This document shows positions 23,045 through 30,225 of a stretch of DNA of 32,314 bases, in pieces. The first letter of the stretch is position 1. Each line of letters starts with the position of its first letter. The translations under genes were made by a program, and so were the position numbers. Source of the stretch: an uncultured Acidimicrobiaceae bacterium (lineage in GTDB: Bacteria > Actinomycetota > Acidimicrobiia > Acidimicrobiales > SZUA-35); assembly GCA_947259095.1 (NCBI GenBank), contig CAMYLA010000116.1, positions 1-32,314 of the forward strand, written 5' to 3'. The notes beneath the pieces are model-generated. The model saw only the letters and a program-made list of their open reading frames with translations. It had not been told where the DNA came from and ran no database searches.

Positions 23045-24154
23045 TCAGGCCCGGAGGATGGCCCGGGCCGCGTCAACCATGCCGGTCACGACATCGGCGG
23101 CGGATGGTATATCCGACAGTTGACCGGCGGCGGCGCCGGCATAGAGCGGCTGGAGCTGATCGTCACCGAGCTCCTTGGCCGCCCCGAACAGATCCTGGCC
23201 GGCCGCCGCCTGCAGCAGTCCGGGAAGTGCCGCCGCCCCGGCCCGACCCCAATGGTCGGTGAATTCCGATTGCAGTACTCGGGCCCACTGGCCGGTGAAT
23301 CCGTCGGTGAGGGCGGTGGATCGAACCCCGGTGGTGAGACGCTGCTTCCACACCGCCGCTGCCGCCGACTCCCGTGTCGCAACGAACCGGGTCCCCAGCA
23401 GTACCCCGTCGGCCCCAAGGGCCAGCATGGCCGCCAGACCTCGGCCGTCGATCACACCACCGGCGGCCAACACCGGCAGCTGCCCGCCGACGGCGTCCAC
23501 CATGGCCGGGACCAGCACCAGGGAGCTGGAACCTTGGGCCTCGTCCTCGGCCAGCTTTGCGCCGTAGCTGCGATGGCCACCCGATTCGCTGCCCTGGGCT
23601 GCGATCACGTCGACACCGGCGGCCGCTGCGGCCCGACCGTCCTCCACGGTGGCCACCATGCTGATCACCTTCGTCCCCGCCCGGTGGAACCGCTCGACCA
23701 GGTCCGGTTCGGGCACACCGAGGCCGGCTGAGAACACCGGGATCTTCTCCTCGATCATGACCTCGAGGGCGGCATCGACGAGATCGACGGTCGGCGGCGG
23801 ACGATCGAGCGTCGGGGGAAGGTCGAACCGGGGGCGGAAATGGTTCAAGACCGTCTGGGCGCGGCGAACAACGTCATCGGGGATCGCGGCCGGGTCCGGC
23901 GATGTCCGGACGTCGTCGTGCAGCCAGATGTTGACACCAAAGGGCCGATCCGTCGCCTCCCGGACCCGCCGTATCGAGCGACGGACGACGTCCGGCTCGA
24001 GCCGCAGCGCCGCCATCACCCCCAGGCCACCGGCGTTGGAGACCGCGGCAACCAGTTCGGGTCCGGCCACGCCCGCCATGCCGGACTGCATGATCGGGGC
24101 TCGAACCGAGAGCACCTCGGTGAGCCGGGGATTGAGCGGAGGTTCGATCGGCAC
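23045..24154 (-). CDS. Nitronate monooxygenase family protein
   Basis: A 369-residue FMN-dependent TIM-barrel protein. The opening RAPIMQSGMAGVAGPELVAA and SNAGGLGVMAA near 40 are the class signature. The catalytic-loop SESGGHRSYG near 195 provides the conserved His, and PVLAAGGVIDGRGLAAMLAL near 232 with GADGVLLGTRF binds the FMN phosphate. The family oxidises alkyl nitronates; several members are instead enoyl reductases, so the assignment is at family level. GTG 24154 lies 7 nt after TAGGGT on the same strand, pointing to a leaderless mRNA. The C-terminus is typical in length. Confidence 0.88.
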   Translation of the reverse strand: MPIEPPLNPRLTEVLSVRAPIMQSGMAGVAGPELVAAVSNAGGLGVMAALRLEPDVVRRSIRRVREATDRPFGVNIWLHDDVRTSPDPAAIPDDVVRRAQTVLNHFRPRFDLPPTLDRPPPTVDLVDAALEVMIEEKIPVFSAGLGVPEPDLVERFHRAGTKVISMVATVEDGRAAAAAGVDVIAAQGSESGGHRSYGAKLAEDEAQGSSSLVLVPAMVDAVGGQLPVLAAGGVIDGRGLAAMLALGADGVLLGTRFVATRESAAAAVWKQRLTTGVRSTALTDGFTGQWARVLQSEFTDHWGRAGAAALPGLLQAAAGQDLFGAAKELGDDQLQPLYAGAAAGQLSDIPSAADVVTGMVDAARAILRA

Positions 24155-24161
24155 CCGCCCG

Positions 24162-24167
24162 ACCCTA
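24162..24167 (-). promoter_or_regulatory. Candidate -10 of a leaderless transcript (nitronate monooxygenase)
   Basis: TAGGGT on the minus strand ends 7 nt before GTG 24154, so the first transcribed base would be the start codon. No ribosome site is present. A clear -35 is not visible. Confidence 0.45.
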
Positions 24168-24233
24168 CTTCAGCCCGGTCGGCGAAGACCCCGCCGGAGG
24201 TGGTCAGAGCCGCCGCTGTCGTTGGCCGCCCGC

Positions 24234-24680
24234 TCAGTGCTTGGCCGGCCGGACGAAGGCCATCTCGCAATACCGGTCCGAGAAACGCCAGCCTTCCGGC
24301 GTCCGGACGAACCGGTCGCGGTATTCCCCAACATACTTCGGGACATCCGCTGGAGCGGGATGTTCAGCCACACCGGTCTCGGAGTCGTGACGGTAATTCA
24401 CCAGGTAGCAAAGGCCGGTGGCGGTGTCGCCATCGACGTCGACCACCACATTGGTGCACACGTGGCGAGACATACGGCGGGTCACCCCCTGACGGCGTTC
24501 GAAACCGGCCCTGATCTCATCTTGACCGTTCATGGCGAACTCGTCGGTGCGCCACACCCCCTCCGGGGTGAACAACTCGGCGATGCCCGGCGCGTCGCCG
24601 AAATCGACGAGGTGGGTGTACCGGGTGATGAGTCGCTCGCAGGCCCGTTCATCGGCCATCCGCTGGATCACGTCGCTCAT
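24234..24680 (-). CDS. SnoaL/NTF2-like family protein
   Basis: A 148-residue cone-shaped alpha+beta domain of the SnoaL-like type. The N-terminal helices ERACERLITRYTHLVDFGD, AELFTPEGVWR near 35, and the strands GLCYLVNYRH and YRDRFVRTPEGWRFSDRYCE at the end match the family pattern. Such proteins are isomerases, dehydratases or hydrolases with a buried pocket, or have no known activity. No catalytic role can be assigned. ATG 24680 lies 7 nt after TAGCAT (24693-24688, minus strand), so the transcript is probably leaderless. It is upstream of the nitronate monooxygenase but has its own promoter. Confidence 0.8.
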   Translation of the reverse strand: MSDVIQRMADERACERLITRYTHLVDFGDAPGIAELFTPEGVWRTDEFAMNGQDEIRAGFERRQGVTRRMSRHVCTNVVVDVDGDTATGLCYLVNYRHDSETGVAEHPAPADVPKYVGEYRDRFVRTPEGWRFSDRYCEMAFVRPAKH

Positions 24681-24687
24681 GACCGAG

Positions 24688-24693
24688 ATGCTA
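24688..24693 (-). promoter_or_regulatory. Candidate -10 of a leaderless transcript (SnoaL-like gene)
   Basis: TAGCAT (minus strand) ends 7 nt before ATG 24680, matching the TAnnnT pattern and spacing seen for the neighbouring gene. Confidence 0.45.
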
Positions 24694-24771
24694 GCCCAGG
24701 CTCGACCGGGCCGGCCCGCCGCTCGATCATGCCCAAGCGGCCGCGGTCACCGCCACCATCGGCGACACCGG

Positions 24772-26205
24772 TCAGCTGCTGGCGAAGGCGAGGGTGTTGC
24801 GTCCGGCCTTCTTTGCTGCATACATCGCCGTATCGGCTTGACGAATGAGGTCATCGACGTCAGTTGCCTTGGTGCCGTAGTACGAGACCGCCCCGACGCT
24901 GGCGGTAACGCTCACATCAACGGGGCCATCGGGGACGATACATGACTCGACTGCGCAACGGATCCGCTCGGACAACCTATGCACGTCAGCCTCGTCCGCA
25001 GCCGGCAGCAAGGCCATGAACTCCTCACCGCCGTATCGAACCAGGGTGTCGCTGTCGCGCAGAACGCCCTTGACCGCATCTGCGACCGCCTTCAAGACTC
25101 GATCGCCGACCTGATGTCCGTACGTGTCATTGACCACCTTGAAATGATCGATGTCGAACAGGACGACGCCGAGCGGCTCGGTCAATCGAGCGGACCGGCT
25201 GAACTCCTGGCTCAGCCTCTCCAAACCCAACCGCCTGTTGTAGAGGCCGGTGAGCGCATCAATTGCCGCGATCCGCTGTAGACGTTCATGACCGATGGCG
25301 TTGGCGAGCGCTACGGCGAAGTTCTGCAAGAGCTGCTGAATCAGATGCGTCTCACCGCCGCTTATCGGTTCCGCCGAGGCGAGAACCAAGACCCCGATCG
25401 GTACCCGGCGGACGTGAAGAGGGTGCAGCACCACCATGCGAGGTCGGAACGTAACGACCCCACCATCGAGGAGAACATCCTCCGGCAGTTCTACTTCAAC
25501 GGTCTCGAGGTTCCGGTACGCCCGCTGGACGAGCTCGCCAGCAGCCAGACGACCCGGTTCGACGATGCCTCTTGCCGAAATCACCGCCAACTCCGTGTCG
25601 GAGACGGCGTACAACGCCGACGCCGAATGGGTTCCCGCATTCTGCAGATCTTCGAGGGCAGCTTCCACCAACGGCTCCAACTCGAGGTGGGAGGAGAGGG
25701 TCGTCGCAAATCGCCGGGCGACCTGCGTCGCATGGTGCGATGCTGCGAGCGCTTCGACGAGGTGATTGAACGATGCTGCCGCCTCTCCGAGTTCATCATC
25801 GGAGTCGATGGGTATCGAGCACTTCTCCGGGGTACAGACATCATCGACAAAGGTGCCCTGGCGGAGCGCCGCTTCAACTCGCGACATCTTCGATTGCATG
25901 AACCGCAATCGGGACCGCACAACGACCCGTGACAAGAACTGGTTGGTGGCGCCAACGACCAGCCCCGCCCCTACCGTGGCAACGAAGAAACGCTCCGTGA
26001 TGACGTACCTGGCCGGCACCCCGACAGCCATCACGAAGAGCGGAAAGATGAGACCAATCAGCAGCCCAAATCCCGCCATCCAGATAGCCAGATCGGTGAA
26101 GACCTTGCTCGTCAAGCGCGGCAGCGGATGGCGAAATTCAGGATGGTCGCGCGTCTCGCCAGCACCCCCCTGAGCGGCCGGGATCGGCTCGTCCGTGTGA
26201 GACAT
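24772..26205 (-). CDS. Membrane diguanylate cyclase with HAMP, GAF and GGDEF domains
   Basis: A 477-residue protein that should make cyclic di-GMP. Two membrane segments lie near residues 38-60 and 72-95. A HAMP linker with DSDDELGEAAASFNHLVEAL follows at about 105-160. A GAF sensor covers roughly 165-310 and GGDEF about 315-477. The active-site signature is YGGEEF (G392-F396), a functional variant. The inhibitory I-site RxxD (RDSD) is exactly five residues ahead, so product feedback is likely. DALTGLYNRR and DIDHFKVVNDTYGH complete the domain. ATG 26205 was chosen over an in-frame start 20 codons upstream because the extension has no family match. The HAMP/GAF pair probably senses an unknown signal. 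Confidence 0.93.
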   Translation of the reverse strand: MSHTDEPIPAAQGGAGETRDHPEFRHPLPRLTSKVFTDLAIWMAGFGLLIGLIFPLFVMAVGVPARYVITERFFVATVGAGLVVGATNQFLSRVVVRSRLRFMQSKMSRVEAALRQGTFVDDVCTPEKCSIPIDSDDELGEAAASFNHLVEALAASHHATQVARRFATTLSSHLELEPLVEAALEDLQNAGTHSASALYAVSDTELAVISARGIVEPGRLAAGELVQRAYRNLETVEVELPEDVLLDGGVVTFRPRMVVLHPLHVRRVPIGVLVLASAEPISGGETHLIQQLLQNFAVALANAIGHERLQRIAAIDALTGLYNRRLGLERLSQEFSRSARLTEPLGVVLFDIDHFKVVNDTYGHQVGDRVLKAVADAVKGVLRDSDTLVRYGGEEFMALLPAADEADVHRLSERIRCAVESCIVPDGPVDVSVTASVGAVSYYGTKATDVDDLIRQADTAMYAAKKAGRNTLAFASS

Positions 26206-26274
26206 GCACCATATGTCGGCTACTTCTGGCATCGACCTGAGCCTGGTCGCCCCGCCGCTCACCATTGCCCGTCC

Positions 26275-26568
26275 TCACCCCGGCTCAGCCTCGTCATGGC
26301 CCCTGACACAACAAGCACCCGATACCGGCACCGGAAGCCGTCTCCCAGGGAAGTGTTCCGGGTCTGGCAGTTCCGATTTGGATCCACCCGTTTCGACGGT
26401 CGCGGCCCAGATGCTGTCTTGGATCTCAATGAAATGCTTGGCGTCCGCCTGGCATTCGGCGCAGATGAAGACGTCGCCGACGTCACTGAACGAGCCGCGC
26501 ACTCGCGACCGGTGGCAGACGGCGCAGGTGACTGCAGATCGAGGCACCGCAGCATCTTCGCACCTCAT
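26275..26568 (-). CDS. Small zinc-ribbon protein (ClpX C4-type-like)
   Basis: A 97-residue protein. CAVCHRSRVRGSFSDVGDVF followed by ICAECQADAKHF gives a C-x2-C-x17-C-x2-C zinc knuckle like that at the N-terminus of ClpX, where it mediates adaptor or substrate contacts. The C-terminal ~50 residues are unstructured and rich in Pro. Only the zinc site is recognisable. Start ATG 26568 is the first methionine before the knuckle; support for it is moderate. The gene lies 69 bp upstream of the diguanylate cyclase on the same strand and might be co-transcribed with it. Confidence 0.55.
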   Translation of the reverse strand: MRCEDAAVPRSAVTCAVCHRSRVRGSFSDVGDVFICAECQADAKHFIEIQDSIWAATVETGGSKSELPDPEHFPGRRLPVPVSGACCVRGHDEAEPG

Positions 26569-26623
26569 GCTTGAACCGGCGGTCAGGGCAATATGAGTAC
26601 GCCCCGCCAGTCGAATCCGGTCG

Positions 26624-27298
26624 TCACAGCTGGCGATTGGATTGGTAGCCGTAGTCGGCAAGCCAGGCGCGTGCTTGGCCCAGGCGAGCATCGTCACGGA
26701 ACCGGTGCCAGCGCGTGTACTCGCCCTCGTGTCGGCTGAGTTCGGTCGAGAACCGTCGGAATGTGCCAGACCCGGCGAGCGCGTCGGTGAGACGCGATGC
26801 GAGATCCGGTTGCTCGATCGTTGCGACGAAGCGCTGTATGACTTCGTACGCGGGCTTTGATCCGAGTCCGACCACGAGCTGCCACCGATCCGATGCCGGG
26901 TCGAAGTCGGCAGGGCCCTGGTCGACGTCGAACAGCTGCGCTGGCCACAATGCTCCGTCGACCACATCGATGAACGACTCGGTTCCGGCGGACTGGTCGA
27001 GTGTCTCACCCAGTTCGTCGAGTTCGACTGGCAGCCGAATCAGATCTGCTGCGGTGTGGTCCGCATAGTGCTTGAGCTCGGCGATGAGTTCGGCGTCGCC
27101 GGTCCAGCCCCGTTCATCCAACGCCTCGATCAGCGACCGAGCGATTGCGACGAGGGATTCCGAGCGTTCGGCGCGCAGCAGTGCACTGCCAGCGTGTTGG
27201 AGCCCATCGACGGGAACGTCGTCGGTTAACACGTCCTCGACCGATCGCGTGTCAGCGCCGGCGATGCGGAGTTGCTTCAACCACAGGTCACGACTCAT
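26624..27298 (-). CDS. UPF0158 family protein
   Basis: A 224-residue protein whose C-terminal half matches UPF0158. Key segments are VATIEQPDLASRLTDALAGS, FRRFSTELSRHEGEYTRWHR, and FRDDARLGQARAWLADYGY at the very end. The N-terminal half is helical (ADTRSVEDVLTDDVPVDGLQ; GWTGDAELIAELKHYADHTA). Function is unknown in any organism to my knowledge. GGGAG upstream of ATG 27298 is a fair ribosome site. It is the first of three leftward genes (this, the zinc-ribbon gene, the diguanylate cyclase) in a stretch whose codon use looks less GC-biased than the left part of the window. Confidence 0.75.
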   Translation of the reverse strand: MSRDLWLKQLRIAGADTRSVEDVLTDDVPVDGLQHAGSALLRAERSESLVAIARSLIEALDERGWTGDAELIAELKHYADHTAADLIRLPVELDELGETLDQSAGTESFIDVVDGALWPAQLFDVDQGPADFDPASDRWQLVVGLGSKPAYEVIQRFVATIEQPDLASRLTDALAGSGTFRRFSTELSRHEGEYTRWHRFRDDARLGQARAWLADYGYQSNRQL

Positions 27299-27899
27299 CG
27301 ACTACTCCCGTCCATCACCGGGCATTCAACGATAGACCCGATTTCGGGCCTCGCCCGGACAGTGACTCGCAAAGCGCACTCACACCAGGCAGCCTGCTCG
27401 CACCTTCATCGCCGAAGCCACGCGAGCTGCAGCAGGGCCACCGCCGTTGCGAGCGATACCGAGCGAGCGGGTCGCGCGTATCGCCAGCGATGCAGCCCCC
27501 GGCGGAGCGGTTCCGGCCGTCGGCTCCCGCGTCGATGGTCACCTTCGGATTAGTCGGAATCGAGACACTTCGGCGTACGTGGAAATCGCAGAAGAATGAG
27601 GTGCTTCACATTGAGCAACCGGACGAATTTGGAGCCGTCCGCGCGTTCGTACGTGACGACTGTGAGGTATTGAGCGGGCGGCGTTCCTCCACTCGCGACC
27701 TGCTACTGAATCGCGAGTACAACGATATTCTTCCGTGCCGACTCAACCCCCGGGAGACCTTCTGGAGCTGCACGAATCCGTGCGTCGGTACCTTCGCCGC
27801 AGAGGCGGCGGCTGTTACGTTTGAGAAGATCCAAGCTGCAGGTGATGATGTTCGGATGGCCCGACTCGATCAGCGCACACACGAAGCCAAAGTCGCTCT

Positions 27900-28079
27900 G
27901 GAGGTGTAGGCCAGCTGGTCGGCCTCGGCGGTTTCGAGCTTGGCGGCAACCTGTGGGGCGATTGTGTCGAGTTGGGTGACCACGGCCCGGAGCTGAGCGC
28001 AGGCGCCCTCGGCGTCGGGTTGGGCGAAGATCGTGCGGATCAACGCGGCGATCATCAGCCGGTGCTGGTGTTTCGCGAC
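27900..28079 (-). mobile_element. Broken IS256-family transposase remnant
   Basis: About 60 codons translate to AVAKHQHRLMIAALIRTIFA, QPDAEGACAQLRAVVTQLD, and AKLETAEADQLAYTS. This is the region of IS256/Mutator transposases just before the FPxxHWRKIWSTNPLERVNKE core. That core is missing: after YTS (27900) the frame runs into unrelated sequence and stops at 27870. The N-terminal catalytic part is also missing, as are terminal inverted repeats. It is an inactive relic. The rest of 27299-28239 (about 0.9 kb) holds no gene I recognise, though open frames exist on both strands. Confidence 0.75.
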
Positions 28080-28190
28080 GGCTTGGCCAAACCGGCCCAA
28101 CCCCCATCCCCCCCAATCACCACCACCCCAAGCCCCGACCCGTGCTCAAGAACAACAGACCCCACAACGACGATTGGTCGGCAATCTCCT

Positions 28191-28196
28191 AGGGTT
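28191..28196 (+). promoter_or_regulatory. Candidate -10 for the Vps62-domain gene
   Basis: TAGGGT lies 43 nt before the ATG at 28240, inside CCTAGGGTT. This is the same -10 class as elsewhere in the window, but here there is a real leader with a ribosome site (GAGGAG, 28230-28235). Confidence 0.4.
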
Positions 28197-28239
28197 GGCA
28201 GATCAATCATCAGTTCAGCACCTGATTCCGAGGAGCGCG

Positions 28240-30177
28240 ATGGGGGCAAGATCCAATGCAACGGCGAGGCTGATCCTCGCTGTGGTCGTGTTGTCCGCCG
28301 GCACAGTTTTCTTGTCCCCGGCGGCCGGCGCGCAGGGCAACACACAGGATGAAGCGGAGGCGGCCCAGGAGCTTGCAGACCGTCACGTGCCGGTCATGAT
28401 GCTCAAAGCGCAGGAGTATCCATGTGATCCGGACGGCGAGATGTACGCTCCAACGGCCGTGGACGTCGTGCTCGACAATCCGCAAATCATGCTCCGCGAG
28501 GTCAGCATCGGTGATCCGTTGGTGAAGCTGGGTCCCACGGCGTCCGATCTGTTCGACCTCGGCGAGGGGTACTACCTCGATTTTCCGGGACTCGCGGTCG
28601 ATCCGGGGTGCCTGTACGAGCAGGACTTCGACAAGTTCAGCGACGGACGCCCCCCAGCGGTGTATGCCCACATCGCCCGACAGCCCGACCAGCCCGGCTT
28701 CCTCGCGTTGCAGTACTACTTCTACTGGTACTTCAACGACTTCAACAACAAGCACGAGAGCGATTGGGAGGGGATCCAGCTCCTGTTCGAAGCAGCGACC
28801 GTGGAGGATGCGTTGGCGTCCGAGCCGATCGAGGTGGCGTTTGCACAGCACGATGGTGGCGAGACCGCGGCCTGGGACGCGGCCAAGCTCGACCGCGACG
28901 GTTCACGACCCGTCGTGTACTCGTCCAAGGGTTCGCACGCCAGCTACTTCGGGTCGGCGCTCTACCTGGGGCGGCGCGGCAACCAGGGATTCGGCTGCGA
29001 CAACACCGACGGTCCGTCCGAGCGCGTCGACCCCGAGGCGATCGTCCTTCCCGACACCGTCGTCGATCCCGAAGATCCGCTGGCTTGGGTCATGTTCGAG
29101 GGTCGCTGGGGAGAGCGACGCCCCGGGAGCTTCAACGGCCCGACCGGCCCGCTCGACAAGGAGCGTTGGACCGATCCGATCGATTGGCAGAACGGGTTGC
29201 GATCGTCGAGCGTGGTCATCCCCGGCGGGGACACGCAGGGCGACCAGACGATCACGGTCTTCTGCAACGCCGTGCAGTTGGGCTCCGGCACCGTCATCAG
29301 GTTCACCCAATCACCGGGCAGGGTGGTGGTGACCGCTGCGATCCTGTTGGTGGTCGGCGTCTGGGTGCTTCGTCGAACCGACTGGTCGGAGGTGGCGCCA
29401 ATGCCAATCCGTCGTCGCCGACGGGCCGGCCAGCTGATTCGTGCGGCAGCGACTTCGGCCCGCAATTCCCCTCGTGCGGTGGTCTCGTTCGGCGCGATCT
29501 ACGTTCCGATCGTGGTCCTCGTGGCCCTGCTCGGTGCCCTGATCTCGGTGATCCCGCTCCTGAAGGAGATCCAAGGCCTCGCGGGCCCAAGGAGCGGGAC
29601 CAGGCTCGTGCTCGCCCTGCTCGTCGGGACGGTGCCACATCTCTTCGGCTACACCGCAGTCAACGCGGTGGTCGCCACCTATGCGGAGGCGATCGACTCG
29701 GGGCAAGCCCGGTCGAGCTCGGACTGCGCCTGGCTCGTGTGGCAGCGGCGTCGAGAGTTGGTCTCCGGTCTGGTTCGGGCGATGGTGATCGTCATTGTCC
29801 TGATCGTGAGTGTCATCGGCATCCCGTGGGGCATCAGGCAGTTGGTCCGGTATCAGTTCATGGCGCAGGCGGTGATGCTCGAGGATCTCGATGGTCGGCG
29901 TAGCCTCGCCCGCAGCTCCGAGCTCGTCCGCGGACGGTGGTGGCACACGGCACTGGTCATCGGCAGTTTCAACGGCCTCTTCGTCATCATCGGGCTCGTG
30001 TTCTCGTTGCTCCTGCTGCTCCTGCTGCCGAGCATGCCACTGTGGCTGTTCTCGGCGGCCGTGGCGCTCATAAACGGCCTCGTGGTTCCGTTCGTCGCGC
30101 TGGCACAGACCCTGCTCTACGGTGACGCAGTGGCCGAGGATGAGGCTTCACCTGACCGTGACCTCGTCAACGCCTGA
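28240..30177 (+). CDS. Secreted Vps62-like domain fused to a multi-pass membrane domain
   Basis: A 645-residue protein. A signal peptide (LILAVVVLSAGTVFLSPAAG, residues ~11-30) precedes an extracytoplasmic domain (~35-355). That domain carries the Vps62/DUF946 pattern: LQYYFYWYFNDFNNKHESDW, then VAFAQHDGGE, then VVYSSKGSHASYFGS. A membrane anchor (~361-378) is followed by a basic stretch (IRRRRRAG) and a C-terminal domain with about five membrane segments (~418-620). The segment GIPWGIRQLVRYQFMAQAVM followed by RSSELVRGRWWHT resembles bacterial glycerophosphodiesterase/YciC-type membrane domains. Role unknown. ATG 28240 has a good ribosome site (GAGGAG, 4-nt spacing). Confidence 0.75.
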   Translation: MGARSNATARLILAVVVLSAGTVFLSPAAGAQGNTQDEAEAAQELADRHVPVMMLKAQEYPCDPDGEMYAPTAVDVVLDNPQIMLREVSIGDPLVKLGPTASDLFDLGEGYYLDFPGLAVDPGCLYEQDFDKFSDGRPPAVYAHIARQPDQPGFLALQYYFYWYFNDFNNKHESDWEGIQLLFEAATVEDALASEPIEVAFAQHDGGETAAWDAAKLDRDGSRPVVYSSKGSHASYFGSALYLGRRGNQGFGCDNTDGPSERVDPEAIVLPDTVVDPEDPLAWVMFEGRWGERRPGSFNGPTGPLDKERWTDPIDWQNGLRSSSVVIPGGDTQGDQTITVFCNAVQLGSGTVIRFTQSPGRVVVTAAILLVVGVWVLRRTDWSEVAPMPIRRRRRAGQLIRAAATSARNSPRAVVSFGAIYVPIVVLVALLGALISVIPLLKEIQGLAGPRSGTRLVLALLVGTVPHLFGYTAVNAVVATYAEAIDSGQARSSSDCAWLVWQRRRELVSGLVRAMVIVIVLIVSVIGIPWGIRQLVRYQFMAQAVMLEDLDGRRSLARSSELVRGRWWHTALVIGSFNGLFVIIGLVFSLLLLLLLPSMPLWLFSAAVALINGLVVPFVALAQTLLYGDAVAEDEASPDRDLVNA

Positions 30178-30182
30178 TGGAC

Positions 30183-30203
30183 GGGCCACGTCCTCTGTGG
30201 CCC
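30183..30203 (+). terminator. Stem-loop after the Vps62-domain gene
   Basis: GGGCCAC (30183-30189) and GTGGCCC (30197-30203) form a perfect 7-bp stem with a 7-nt loop, 5 nt after the stop codon. No T-tract follows and the next gene begins 23 bp later, so it may attenuate rather than end the transcript. Confidence 0.5.
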
Positions 30204-30225
30204 GAGGCCGGGCTGGGACCGAGGT

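Noticed and set aside
27543..27909. A plus-strand gene in the gap before the IS256 relic
   Set aside because: The open frame has no recognisable domain, no ribosome site and ends inside the transposase remnant; treated as non-coding.
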